Assembly (NCBI GenBank): GCA_903925275.1
Contig: CAIYES010000192.1
Span: 1-36,432 of the forward strand
Source: an uncultured Bacteroidales bacterium
Lineage (GTDB): Bacteria; Bacteroidota; Bacteroidia; Bacteroidales; FEN-979
Length of the DNA stretch: 36,432 bases
Reading direction: 5' to 3'
The position numbers were made by a program, and so were the translations under genes. The notes under the pieces were generated by a model. It had not been told where the DNA came from and did not search any database. It worked only from the letters and a program-made list of their open reading frames with translations. How positions within the stretch are numbered: the stretch's first letter is position 1; every line of letters starts with the position of its first letter. Of the stretch, positions 1 to 8,111 are shown piece by piece.

Positions 1-2203
1 CAATATAGTATTCGACATTGTAGTTCAGCTGTTTTGCTGTCTTGTACTTATTACTCGTATCCTTTGAAGTTGATTCATGAAAAACATCTTTTTTTTGCCA
101 CGATTTGTACAGCGCCATAAGGCCGTTGGCTGAAGTATCACTCAGGGGCTGGACTTTGCCGTAATCAGAAAGTTTGTACCCCTTGGTTGTATCAATACGG
201 GCAAGGATCTGGTTGACAACCTCACTTTGCTTCACGACTTTAAAATGCTTTTTCGTTTGTATGGCAAATGGTCCGGCAAGCTGGAAAGCACTATCGGGTA
301 ATGCAGGCTCTGGTTGTTTTTGAGTGTTTTTTTCCAGGAGTTTCTTGAAATAGGATGGCTGAACATCCACTTTCCCCACATGGTCGGGCCTGATCAGATC
401 GGTTGTGAACATTTTAAAATTGCGGTTCTGAAAAATAATTTCACCCATTGTTACCGACTTTGGCGATATATCCTGTTCAACGATGTTGCACGCATAATTC
501 GTAACAGGGTAAGTAGTGGTAAAATACCTGTAATGCATGGTTGTATCAACGTATGAAATGGCGCTGTCGTAGCGGGCAAGGAACCGGTTTACGATCCCGT
601 TCTGATCGCTCAGAAAGCAAAAATAATTTTCGCTGTACGGTTGTGGCTGGGTTTCACTGGCATCCGGTGTATTGGGGAGATGCTGCAGGATGTTGCTTTT
701 TGCGGCATAATGGTAAAGAAAAAGATCGGTGTTATAATGCAGGTCTTCGATTTTCACCGGTTCATCAAAACGGATGGTATCATTGAGTCTGTTTGATGAG
801 AAGATGATATCCCGGGAATGATTGATAAAGCGTGGGTTCATATCATCGTAAATGTCTCTTGTAAGCTGCTCATGCGATCCGGAAGAAGGATAGTATACAA
901 AAATATCGGATTGTCCATTCTGAACGGCCGAAAAAACCAATTGTGTACCGTCGTCAGAATATGACATATCCAATACCTTCTGGAAGTTGACCAGATTCTG
1001 ATGTGCAATTGATTTATCATCAAGGTTATAAAAAGAGAGCCTTATTCCCCCTTTGCGTTCCACCAAAAAAGCAAGTACCCTGCCACTGGGATGCCAGGCA
1101 ATAATCGGATATGAATAATCGGGACGGTCGGCCAAACGGTACCCACCACGGAAAACACGCCGCTTTTTTCCTGTCTCGATGTCCTGAATGAATATCTTAT
1201 ATATCCCCAGAGTGTGGGTAGCATAGGCAACTTTTCCACCTTCAGGATCTATTTTCAATGATCGGTAAATCCGGTCGGGCTTGTTTCGTTTATTCAAAAG
1301 ATCTCCTTGCGGAGCAGTGCGTCCTATGGCCTGGGCGTGATACACCTCTTTGTAAAAAGTAAGCCATTCCTGGATCACCGATTTAAAACTTACCCCGATG
1401 ACTGATTGAAAACCTTTCTCAACATTGCGGCTGAGTCGCGCCATGTATACGATATTCGGGATAGAGGACGACCCGTATTTCATGGCTATGTAGTTCCACA
1501 ATGAATGACCGGCATAGGTGGCCTCTTCTCCGGTAAGGCCATTGAACTTTTCATATTTCCGGTTCAGAATGGCCTCCCTGACCTGGTTTTCGATCTCAGC
1601 ATCCCATTTCCGGGAAATAAAAGAGACGAGGCCGTTTACATACCATTCAGGAACAGAAAACAGGGCATTGTTCTTGATTTGCGCTCCGATCCCGGTACCA
1701 TACATCATATTGTTTAGGATAACCTGTGCGATCCCGGCGCGGATCTGCCGGTCGAAATGCTCATAATTGCCATCGAAGAACAAAAGCACCCTTCCGCCGA
1801 TAATCCTGGTCACACCCCCGGTGTTGTAATAATCCCAATCACCAAAAAGCCCGATGTTGCTTTGTTTCAGATCCGAAAGTGTGTTGAAAATGATAAACTG
1901 AACCTTTTCTTCAAGATTCGACTGAAGGTCGAGTTCGATCTCTTTGATATGCTTGTCGGCATACTCGGCAGTATAGAGCGCCAACTCCTTGCCATTGAGA
2001 TAATAATAGGTATCAAACTTGTCAAACCGGAAATACAGCCAAAGGAAATTAGTATACTGAACCCTGCTCTTTCCAAAGACCATCTGCGAACCATTGTAAA
2101 ACTGAGCCTGACCGGTCACTGAAAAAAGGATTCCTGAGAACAGAATTAACCACGCTACCGTCCAGCTTTTTAAATGTCCGCTCACGCAAGCATCCTTCGT
2201 CAT
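1..2203 (-). CDS. Exported TolB-like / WD40-like propeller protein (partial, runs off left edge)
   Basis: An uninterrupted reading frame of about 734 codons starts at ATG 2203 and is still open at base 1, so the C-terminus is missing. The N-terminus has a hydrophobic segment (WLILFSGILFSVTG) followed by AQ, a plausible signal peptide. Residues of roughly 40-300 (QFYNGSQMVFGKSRVQY onward) resemble the N-terminal part of large Bacteroidota surface proteins annotated as TolB-like or PD40 proteins; I see no HExxH zinc motif in it. From about residue 330 there are repeated blade-like stretches (KIDPEGGKVAYATH, PIIAWHPSGRVLAF, DMSYSDDGTQLVFSAVQNG, FINHSRDIIFSSNRL) typical of WD40-like beta-propeller repeats. 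The role is unknown; a cell-envelope location is inferred. It is divergent from the MBL-fold gene at 2320. The frame and repeats are seen directly; the family name is from memory. Confidence 0.75.
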   Translation of the reverse strand, partial: MTKDACVSGHLKSWTVAWLILFSGILFSVTGQAQFYNGSQMVFGKSRVQYTNFLWLYFRFDKFDTYYYLNGKELALYTAEYADKHIKEIELDLQSNLEEKVQFIIFNTLSDLKQSNIGLFGDWDYYNTGGVTRIIGGRVLLFFDGNYEHFDRQIRAGIAQVILNNMMYGTGIGAQIKNNALFSVPEWYVNGLVSFISRKWDAEIENQVREAILNRKYEKFNGLTGEEATYAGHSLWNYIAMKYGSSSIPNIVYMARLSRNVEKGFQSVIGVSFKSVIQEWLTFYKEVYHAQAIGRTAPQGDLLNKRNKPDRIYRSLKIDPEGGKVAYATHTLGIYKIFIQDIETGKKRRVFRGGYRLADRPDYSYPIIAWHPSGRVLAFLVERKGGIRLSFYNLDDKSIAHQNLVNFQKVLDMSYSDDGTQLVFSAVQNGQSDIFVYYPSSGSHEQLTRDIYDDMNPRFINHSRDIIFSSNRLNDTIRFDEPVKIEDLHYNTDLFLYHYAAKSNILQHLPNTPDASETQPQPYSENYFCFLSDQNGIVNRFLARYDSAISYVDTTMHYRYFTTTYPVTNYACNIVEQDISPKSVTMGEIIFQNRNFKMFTTDLIRPDHVGKVDVQPSYFKKLLEKNTQKQPEPALPDSAFQLAGPFAIQTKKHFKVVKQSEVVNQILARIDTTKGYKLSDYGKVQPLSDTSANGLMALYKSWQKKDVFHESTSKDTSNKYKTAKQLNYNVEYYI

Positions 2204-2284
2204 ATCAAGTCGTACAAGGGAATTCAATTGGAAGTGCTAAATTACGATTATTTTCAATGTGCCGGCCATCTGGCCGCATTTTCA

Positions 2285-2292
2285 TATCTTTG
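2285..2292 (+). promoter_or_regulatory. Bacteroidota-type -7 element (TATCTTTG)
   Basis: TATCTTTG matches the TAnnTTTG consensus of the Bacteroidota primary sigma factor and lies 28 bases before the MBL-fold start codon. No clear TTTG -33 element is visible at the usual distance. A GGCCA-TC-TGGCC palindrome sits just upstream at 2264-2275 and could be an operator. Confidence 0.5.
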
Positions 2293-2319
2293 CAGCACTT
2301 GAAAAATCCCCCAAACTGA

Positions 2320-2958
2320 ATGGTAAAAATAATAAAATTTGTATTCAACACCTTCATGGTCAACACCTACTTGTTATACGATGAATCTGGTGAATGCATC
2401 CTGATTGATGCCGCCTGTTACGAAAAAGAGGAGCAGGAAGAACTGAAAGAATGTATCAGGGTCAACAACCTGACACTTGTGCGCAACCTGAATACCCATT
2501 GTCACATCGACCATATATTAGGGAATGATTTTATCGTAAACACTTACGGGATTTATCCTGAATGCCATAAAAATTCAGTGCCTTTTTTTCGCACAATGCA
2601 GGAAATCGGCGCCTCTTTCGGCTATACGGTTGACCATATACTCGAGCCAAAAAGATTCCTCGTGGATAACGAAATTGTGCATTGGGGAAATTCATCGCTG
2701 AAAGTTTTTTACACACCGGGTCATGCTGAAGGAAGTGTTTGCTTTTACAATGAAGATCAAGGTTTTATTATAACCGGTGATGTGCTTTTTAAGGATACCA
2801 TCGGACGGACCGATTTGCCATCCGGCGATTTTGACCAACTGATGCGGAGCATCAAAACCAGACTGTTCACCTTGCCGGAAAATACGATGGTATACCCGGG
2901 TCATGGTCCCGACACATCTATTGGATATGAGATGGTGAATAATCCGTTCATTAGGTAA
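2320..2958 (+). CDS. MBL-fold metallo-hydrolase (glyoxalase II-like)
   Basis: This is a 212-residue cytoplasmic metallo-beta-lactamase-fold hydrolase. The metal-binding motif HCHIDH lies near residue 60, followed by the later ligands in TPGHAEGSV, GDVLF and YPGHGPDT, so both metal sites look complete. Length and motif order fit the single-domain glyoxalase II-like group, which hydrolyses thioesters such as S-lactoylglutathione or related substrates; the substrate here is unknown. The ATG at 2320 directly follows a good -7 element. The gene ends just before a run of ATGGTGAA octamers that leads into the glycosyltransferase gene. Confidence 0.85.
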   Translation: MVKIIKFVFNTFMVNTYLLYDESGECILIDAACYEKEEQEELKECIRVNNLTLVRNLNTHCHIDHILGNDFIVNTYGIYPECHKNSVPFFRTMQEIGASFGYTVDHILEPKRFLVDNEIVHWGNSSLKVFYTPGHAEGSVCFYNEDQGFIITGDVLFKDTIGRTDLPSGDFDQLMRSIKTRLFTLPENTMVYPGHGPDTSIGYEMVNNPFIR

Positions 2959-3006
2959 ATGGTGAAATGGTGAAATGGTGAAATGGTGAAATGGTGAAAT
3001 GGTGAA
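2959..3006 (+). repeat. Six perfect tandem copies of the octamer ATGGTGAA
   Basis: Six consecutive ATGGTGAA units fill the spacer between the MBL-fold gene and the glycosyltransferase gene. The last unit supplies the ATG GTG AA that opens the downstream gene. The period of 8 puts successive ATGs in different frames. Related period-8 tracts occur in other spacers of this window. Confidence 0.95.
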
Positions 3007-4054
3007 ACAGCGTAAGAAGATACTGGTCATCAGGTTTAGTTCAATTGGCGACATCGTGCTTACAAGTGCCGTTGTGCGCTGTTTGAAGCAGCAAATGCGT
3101 GATGTCGAAATTCATTATCTTACCAAGGCGCATTTCGAACCGATTCTCAAGGCAAACCGAAATATTACCCGGGTTTGGCAATATGACCATAATTTCAGGG
3201 AACTTATTCCGCAGTTGAAACAGCAGGGCTTTGAGTTCATTGTTGACCTTCATAAAAATTACCGCTCAGCGTATATTATAAGTCGACTGGGTGTGACTGC
3301 AGCCTCTTTCCCAAAGTTGAATCTCCGCAAATGGTTAATGGTTCAGTTTAAATTGAATTTATTACCCGATGGTCACATTGTCGACCGCTATTTTAAAGCA
3401 GCAGAATCACTTGGAATAAGAAATGACGGAAATGGGCTCGATTATTTCATTCCCGCCGAAGATGAAGTTGAACCTGCCGCATTGCCTGAGACCCATCGCC
3501 AGGGATTTATCGCAGTGGTGATAGGAGGGAAGCACAATACCAAAATATTCCCGGCAGAAAAAGTCACAGAAGTTTGCAAAAAGCTTGCAAAGCCGGTGAT
3601 TCTGCTTGGCGGAAAAGAGGACCGGCAACGGGGTGAGTTGATTGTCGGGGATTCTGGTCCGCAGGTCTTCAATGGCTGTGGTCTTTTCAACATCAATCAA
3701 TCTGCTTCACTGATACGGCAGGCCGATGCCGTTTTAACCAACGATACCGGGCTGATGCATGTTGCGGCAGCATTTAAAAAACCGATTGTTTCAGTTTGGG
3801 GCAATACCATTCCCGCATTCGGGATGTATCCCTATCTGCCCGATGAATTCCTTACGTCTTTGCTTATGGCTGAAGTGAAGGGTCTTTCATGCCGGCCATG
3901 CAGCAAACTGGGTTTCCCAGGTTGTCCAAAAAAACATTTTATATGCATGAAGATGATTGAAATTGACCCGATCGTGGATTTTCTTTTACAGGCTACCGGA
4001 AACAATACGCGCAATATGCCGGATGCGGGAAAAATCGTAAATCGTAAATCATAA
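2999..4054 (+). CDS. Glycosyltransferase family 9 (heptosyltransferase-like)
   Basis: This 351-residue protein belongs to the GT9 family of ADP-heptose:LPS heptosyltransferases, which add sugars to the lipopolysaccharide core at the inner face of the inner membrane. The N-terminal motif KILVIRFSSIGDIVLTSAVVRCL and the C-terminal nucleotide-sugar motif around NDTGLMHVAAAFKKPIVSVWGN are characteristic. A Cys-rich C-terminal stretch (CRPCSKLGFPGCPKKHFICM) is common in the Bacteroidota members. The start codon lies in the last octamer of the tandem repeat, and no better internal start is seen. TatD follows 11 bases downstream. The donor and acceptor sugars cannot be told from sequence. Confidence 0.85.
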   Translation: MVKQRKKILVIRFSSIGDIVLTSAVVRCLKQQMRDVEIHYLTKAHFEPILKANRNITRVWQYDHNFRELIPQLKQQGFEFIVDLHKNYRSAYIISRLGVTAASFPKLNLRKWLMVQFKLNLLPDGHIVDRYFKAAESLGIRNDGNGLDYFIPAEDEVEPAALPETHRQGFIAVVIGGKHNTKIFPAEKVTEVCKKLAKPVILLGGKEDRQRGELIVGDSGPQVFNGCGLFNINQSASLIRQADAVLTNDTGLMHVAAAFKKPIVSVWGNTIPAFGMYPYLPDEFLTSLLMAEVKGLSCRPCSKLGFPGCPKKHFICMKMIEIDPIVDFLLQATGNNTRNMPDAGKIVNRKS

Positions 4055-4065
4055 TTATAATTATA

Positions 4066-4842
4066 ATGGTATTTACCGACTCGCACACCCATCTTTATGC
4101 AGAGGAGTTTGATCACGACCGCGATGCCATATTCCGGCGGGCCGGGCAGCAAGGTGTGATGTACCTTTTCCTGCCGGCCATCGATTCGGTATATCATGAA
4201 CCGATGCTCCGGGTGGTGAGTGCTTTTCCGAATTTTTGCTACCCGATGATGGGGCTGCACCCGACATCAGTCAAAGAAAATTACCTGAAGGAGCTGGAAA
4301 TTGTGGAGGATTATCTTGCAAACCCGGCGCTAAAATTTTATGCCATTGGAGAAGTGGGCATCGATCTTTACTGGGATAAAACCCATGAGGAAGCCCAAAA
4401 GGTTGCATTCGAATGTCAGCTTGACCTTGCGGTGAAATATGACCTGCCTGTTGTGATCCACACACGGAATTCAATGGATATTGCCCTGGATATCCTGACT
4501 GAACGTCACGACCGCCGGCTTCGTGGTGTTTTCCATTGTTTCAGCGGAAACACAGAACAGGCAAAAAGAGCTGTTGGACTGGGTTTTATGCTGGGCATCG
4601 GTGGGGTGATCACCTATAAAAACTCCGGATTGCAAACGGTGGTTCAAAATACCGGTTTCGAAAATATGTTGCTTGAAACCGATGCGCCATGGTTGCCCCC
4701 TGTTCCATACCGTGGCCAACGGAACGAACCTTCCTATATCCCGGTCATTGCACAAAAAATTGCAGAAATTAAAAACGTACCTTTGGAAACAGTTGCCGAA
4801 ATTACAACATCTAACGCCTTGAGATTATTCGGGATTGCTTAA
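4066..4842 (+). CDS. TatD family metal-dependent hydrolase / DNase
   Basis: A 258-residue TatD-family amidohydrolase-fold protein, the usual length for the family. Motifs in order are DSHTHLY (metal-binding HxH), GEVGIDLYW, VIHTRN, FHCFSG and LETDAPWLPP. Family members are cytoplasmic metal-dependent nucleases with 3'-5' exonuclease or AP-endonuclease activity linked to DNA repair. The spacer before it holds short repeats of AATCGTA and AATTAT. It is probably co-transcribed with the preceding glycosyltransferase gene. Confidence 0.9.
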   Translation: MVFTDSHTHLYAEEFDHDRDAIFRRAGQQGVMYLFLPAIDSVYHEPMLRVVSAFPNFCYPMMGLHPTSVKENYLKELEIVEDYLANPALKFYAIGEVGIDLYWDKTHEEAQKVAFECQLDLAVKYDLPVVIHTRNSMDIALDILTERHDRRLRGVFHCFSGNTEQAKRAVGLGFMLGIGGVITYKNSGLQTVVQNTGFENMLLETDAPWLPPVPYRGQRNEPSYIPVIAQKIAEIKNVPLETVAEITTSNALRLFGIA

Positions 4843-4918
4843 CAAGCGGGCAGGCTAATGGACTTACATATTAATATTGTACTATTGAGTTTTGGATTTT
4901 AACATATAAATTGAAATT

Positions 4919-5947
4919 ATGATTGGCCAGACAAGCATTCTCGTAATTTATACCGGCGGGACCATCGGCATGGTTCAGGATCCGAAAACAATGACCTTGA
5001 GCCCGCTTACTTTTGACATCCTGTATAAATACCTGCCGGTTCTTGAAAATTTCAATTGCAGGATCGATTTTTACACGTTCGAACCACTGCTCGATTCATC
5101 GAACATGAATCCATCCTTCTGGATTCACCTGGCAAGTGTGATCGAGGAAAAATATGAAGATTACGATGGATTCGTGGTACTCCATGGGTCGGATACCATG
5201 GCCTATACCGCTTCAGCACTGAGTTTCATGCTCGAGAATCTTAACAAACCGGTCATATTTACCGGTTCGCAGCTTCCTATCGGGATGGTTCGAACCGACG
5301 GCCGGGAAAATTTCATCAACTCCATCGAAATTGCTGCAGCTAAAGAGGTTGATACACCTGTCGTTCCTGAAGTTGCTATCTGCTTTGAAAATAAACTTTA
5401 CCGCGGAAACCGCACAAGCAAACTCAATGCTGAGAATTTTAAAGCATTCGTATCAGGGAACTATCCGCTGTTAGGCGAAGTCGGGGTGCATATCAAGTAT
5501 CACCACAACATGATCATGAAACCCAACTTCAAAAAGCTGCGGGTACTGAAGGAACTGGATGAAAACATCGCAATCCTGAAGTTGTACCCGGGAATTTCAC
5601 CCAATGCTGTCAACGCTATCCTGAACACATCCGGGTTGAAGGCGGTTATCCTCGAAACGTTTGGCGCGGGTAACGCCCCCACCATTCCATGGTTTCTTGA
5701 TCAACTCCAGGATGCCGTTGCACGGGGGATTGTGGTATTCAACGTAACGCAGTGTAAAGGCGGTGCCGTTGATATGGGAAAATATGAAACCGGTGCCGGA
5801 CTAAGTAAAATCGGAGTGATTGGTGGTTATGATATCACCACCGAATCGGCTGTAACCAAACTGATGTACCTGCTTGGCTGCGGTTATTCGGCCGAAAGTG
5901 TGAAACAACTGCTCCAAACTTCCCTCCGTGGCGAAATGACTGTTTGA
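4919..5947 (+). CDS. ansA: L-asparaginase, type I (cytoplasmic)
   Basis: A 342-residue asparaginase that hydrolyses L-asparagine to aspartate and ammonia. The catalytic threonine sits in VIYTGGTIGM near the N-terminus and the second catalytic segment is LHGSDTMAYTASALSF. KPVIFTGSQLPIG follows. There is no signal peptide, which fits the cytoplasmic type I enzyme. The gene starts 77 bases after the TatD gene. Its TGA stop overlaps the -33 box of the tRNA-Ser promoter. Confidence 0.92.
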   Translation: MIGQTSILVIYTGGTIGMVQDPKTMTLSPLTFDILYKYLPVLENFNCRIDFYTFEPLLDSSNMNPSFWIHLASVIEEKYEDYDGFVVLHGSDTMAYTASALSFMLENLNKPVIFTGSQLPIGMVRTDGRENFINSIEIAAAKEVDTPVVPEVAICFENKLYRGNRTSKLNAENFKAFVSGNYPLLGEVGVHIKYHHNMIMKPNFKKLRVLKELDENIAILKLYPGISPNAVNAILNTSGLKAVILETFGAGNAPTIPWFLDQLQDAVARGIVVFNVTQCKGGAVDMGKYETGAGLSKIGVIGGYDITTESAVTKLMYLLGCGYSAESVKQLLQTSLRGEMTV

Positions 5948-5972
5948 AATCTCAATATATTTCTTACCTTCG
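5943..5972 (+). promoter_or_regulatory. Promoter of the tRNA-Ser gene (TTTG-N18-TACCTTCG)
   Basis: TTTG at 5943-5946, an 18-base spacer and TACCTTCG at 5965-5972 fit the Bacteroidota promoter form TTTG-N19-TAnnTTTG with one mismatch. The leader from the predicted start near 5978 to the tRNA at 6049 contains four octamer repeats. Confidence 0.6.
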
Positions 5973-6009
5973 CACCCCGAAATTCTGTATAGCGTTCAAT
6001 AAACAATTT

Positions 6010-6041
6010 TTCACCATTTCGCTATTTCACCATTTCGCAAT
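6010..6041 (-). repeat. Period-8 tandem repeat, four octamers
   Basis: Four consecutive octamers TTCACCAT, TTCGCTAT, TTCACCAT and TTCGCAAT precede the tRNA gene. On the minus strand they read as ATGGTGAA-type units, the same unit as at 2959-3006 but in inverted orientation. Confidence 0.85.
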
Positions 6042-6048
6042 TTATCCT

Positions 6049-6136
6049 GGAGAGGTGTCCGAGTGGTCGAAGGAGCACGCCTGGAAAGTGTGTGTACGCC
6101 AAAAGTGTACCCTGGGTTCGAATCCCAGTCTCTCCG
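6049..6136 (+). tRNA. tRNA-Ser, anticodon GGA
   Basis: The cloverleaf folds completely. The acceptor arm GGAGAGG pairs with TCTCTCC, discriminator G at 6136. The anticodon stem CACGC/GTGTG encloses loop CTGGAAA, giving anticodon GGA (codons UCC and UCU). There is a long variable arm as expected for serine, and a T arm CTGGG-TTCGAAT-CCCAG. The CCA end is not encoded. It has its own promoter upstream and a strong terminator just after it. Confidence 0.95.
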
Positions 6137-6137
6137 C

Positions 6138-6187
6138 AAAACCTTTATCCTGCAATGCTATTCAGCAAAACAGGTTAAAGGTTTTTT
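6138..6187 (+). terminator. Rho-independent terminator of tRNA-Ser
   Basis: AAAACCTTTA-T-CCTG pairs with CAGG-T-TAAAGGTTTT (10 plus 4 base pairs around one T/T mismatch), followed by a run of T to 6187. It begins two bases after the tRNA. It lies between the tRNA and the convergent Crp/Fnr gene and may act in both directions. Confidence 0.85.
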
Positions 6188-6198
6188 CATGTTCATTG

Positions 6199-6900
6199 CT
6201 ATCCGTTTTTGCTGATGGTCTCAAGCATCTCCATTTTTTCGATCGTGATCAGCCGACCTTGGATGCTTAACAAGCCCTCTGCCACGAATTTCAGAAGTAC
6301 CCTGGTCGAACTTTCGCGTGAAACACCAATCAGATCTGCAAACTCCTGGCGGGTAAAGGGTAATTCAAAGGATTCCTGATCAAAAATAATCCTGGAAAAA
6401 TATAGAATCGCATCGGCCACCCTACCATAGACTTTTTTTTGTGACTGGTTCATAAACCGATGAAAATTGTATAAGCTGTCGCGGCTTACAGATACCAGTA
6501 TTTCATAGGCAAAATTTCCATTTTCCCGGATCAGCTTGTTGAAAACATTGACATCGATGTAACACACTTTTACATCTGTCAAGGCCGCATAGGAGTAATG
6601 GTTTACGCGGTCACCAAATTGTGAAGGCAAGCCGAGATAGGTATATTTCTTGACGATTTGCAGAATCTGTTCCTTGTCGGTGGCACTTTTTATATATTCT
6701 TTGACTAATCCTGACTTTAAATAGATGATGTTGGATGTCATTGATCCTGCCTGTACCAGAATATCCCCTTTTTTAAAATCCGTTTCACGGCTGTTCTTGC
6801 TTACAATTTCCAGTTCGGCGGGATGGAGGATGGCCGCAGCGCAGGATTTATCCTTGCAATCGTTACAGTTATTTTGTAGTTGGCTGAAATCGGATATCAT
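6199..6900 (-). CDS. Crp/Fnr family regulator with FNR-like cysteines
   Basis: A 233-residue cAMP-receptor-fold transcription factor: a cyclic-nucleotide-binding-like beta-roll at about residues 25-140, a dimer helix, and a C-terminal winged helix at about 155-228. Cys12, Cys15, Cys20 and Cys113 are spaced 3, 5 and 93 residues apart; E. coli FNR uses Cys20, 23, 29 and 122 (3, 6 and 93) to bind a 4Fe-4S oxygen-sensing cluster. The recognition helix (SRESSTR, Arg195, Glu196, Arg200) matches the CRP pattern R-E-xxx-R that reads TGTGA, not the FNR pattern. A perfect TGTGA-N6-TCACA site lies about 0.8 kb upstream. The MobB-like gene is immediately upstream on the same strand. Oxygen or redox sensing and control of the adjacent Mo/S cluster are inferences. 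Confidence 0.85.
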   Translation of the reverse strand: MISDFSQLQNNCNDCKDKSCAAAILHPAELEIVSKNSRETDFKKGDILVQAGSMTSNIIYLKSGLVKEYIKSATDKEQILQIVKKYTYLGLPSQFGDRVNHYSYAALTDVKVCYIDVNVFNKLIRENGNFAYEILVSVSRDSLYNFHRFMNQSQKKVYGRVADAILYFSRIIFDQESFELPFTRQEFADLIGVSRESSTRVLLKFVAEGLLSIQGRLITIEKMEMLETISKNG

Positions 6901-6967
6901 TTACAGTTGCCTTAAGACCGGGGTCATGCAAAGTTGCAAAAAAACTGCTTTCAGACAAGAGAATTCT

Positions 6968-7516
6968 TTAATCAGGCAAGATATGCCAACTGTTTTCAGA
7001 AAACCTGATCTTACTGACGAAAGCAGAAGGGAAAAAAGATCCTGCAGGCAGCACCAGGTCGGCGCGGCTGAGGGTAGCCAATTTGTGTTCCGCAAGATGG
7101 TCGATATCCCTCGTGATAAAGATCAGGATTCCCGGTTTGATAAGGCTGCATAAAGCTCCGGATTCGCAAATTACCGGCTGGTTTGTGGGATTGCATTGCT
7201 CCATGAAAATATCGAAAGCCTGGGATAGATGCGCATCATCGGTTTCCATGAAAAATGATTTTGCAGCGCCGGCCTCTAGAAATTGCCCGCTGTTTTTGGA
7301 ATGTACTTCCAGATCACGGAAAATTCTGATACCGTCATTTTTAGCGATAAGTTGTATGTTCCCGAGAGAATCATGTTCATGTGGGGAAATTTTCAGGGCT
7401 ATCAGGGGGAACTGACTGGAAAAAGCACGAATAAGAGCAGTTGCCATAAACGTTTTTCCCACTTTTTTCCCCGAACCGGAGATGATGATAAATTGGTTGA
7501 ATGGTTTGCGATCCAT
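6968..7516 (-). CDS. MobB-like P-loop protein (molybdopterin-guanine dinucleotide adapter)
   Basis: A protein of about 182 residues beginning at ATG 7516, chosen because it starts just before the P-loop strand FNQFIIISGSGKKVGKTF. An upstream in-frame ATG near 7597 would add 27 residues that look like noise. The GSGKKVGKT loop is a SIMIBI-type deviant Walker A, and LKISPHEHDS resembles the KHTHHxFD segment of MobB. MobB binds GTP and helps MobA attach GMP to molybdopterin. The location beside a ModE remnant, a molybdopterin oxidoreductase and mobA supports this. The sequence is divergent, so a generic SIMIBI NTPase role remains possible. It is likely transcribed toward the Crp/Fnr gene, 67 bases downstream. 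Confidence 0.55.
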   Translation of the reverse strand: MDRKPFNQFIIISGSGKKVGKTFMATALIRAFSSQFPLIALKISPHEHDSLGNIQLIAKNDGIRIFRDLEVHSKNSGQFLEAGAAKSFFMETDDAHLSQAFDIFMEQCNPTNQPVICESGALCSLIKPGILIFITRDIDHLAEHKLATLSRADLVLPAGSFFPSAFVSKIRFSENSWHILPD

Positions 7517-7628
7517 AGAATGAAACTGGTCTGTGAAAAAGTAAAAACAGGCGCCACTAGCAGCGAAAGTAAATAAAAACCGGATAGGTCCATGCAATTT
7601 GTGTTGTTCATCCGGAGGAATAACGATT

Positions 7629-7977
7629 CTATGATAAGAAAAAAAAATTCCAGAAAATCACAGATTGTTTTGTGAAAAATATCACAAAGCTATGTGCAAT
7701 ATATTGGTATTTGATAACGAATTCTCGACCTGTTACTGTCAATGTTGTACAACATCCACCCTTTCCTCCTTGCTTTTTTTCGACAAGAAGGGAGGATGCC
7801 CTGGTATTTATTGTGCGGATAGCATAGTAGATTTTGATAGGAGAGTCCCATCGAAATAGCAGCTTCTCCTAGAGAACTATACGTTTCGATATTTTCCGGC
7901 AATTCAACAGTACCTGCTCCCAAAAAATTTTCGCCATCAATTTCGATCCGGATGCGGCCGGTTGCAACTAATTTTTT
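7629..7977 (-). pseudogene. ModE-like molybdate-responsive HTH regulator, frameshifted and without a start codon
   Basis: On the minus strand the frame ending near 7834 encodes GRIRIEIDGENFLGAGTVEL and then LGEAAISMGLSY, the N-terminal winged helix of ModE-family (LysR-type) one-domain regulators. It then runs into unrelated sequence. A second frame picks up with YYAIRTINTRASSLLVEKKQ, GGKGG and TTLTVTGREFV, which is the expected continuation of the same domain, and ends at TAG 7629-7631. The switch falls at a run of four A (7832-7835); two missing A would restore the frame. No ATG, GTG or TTG opens the first frame after its upstream stop except an internal TTG at 7923. Total length of about 116 codons fits the family. 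It lies between mobB-like and the molybdoenzyme operon, where such a regulator is expected. Confidence 0.65.
7669..7688. promoter_or_regulatory. Perfect Crp/Fnr-type operator (TTTGTGA-N6-TCACAAA)
   Basis: TTTGTGA and TCACAAA form a perfect 7+7 inverted repeat with a 6-base spacer and contain the CRP consensus TGTGA-N6-TCACA. It lies inside the 3' end of the ModE-like remnant, 153 bases before the MobB-like start codon. It is also about 424 bases before the oxidoreductase gene. The Crp/Fnr protein encoded at 6199-6900 has the matching recognition-helix residues. Confidence 0.6.
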
Positions 7978-8111
7978 ATGTACCGTCGGGAATGTGCCTG
8001 AGATATTTTACAAAACTAACAAATTATTTTTTGCAATTTTGTATATATAGACAAAAGTATATTATTGTATTTGAAAAGGTGAAATGTGAAAAATATTAAT
8101 ACAAGGATTCC

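Noticed and set aside
5944..6270. 108-codon plus-strand frame across the tRNA-Ser gene
   Set aside because: It reads through the promoter, octamers, tRNA, terminator and the opposite Crp/Fnr gene; not a protein.
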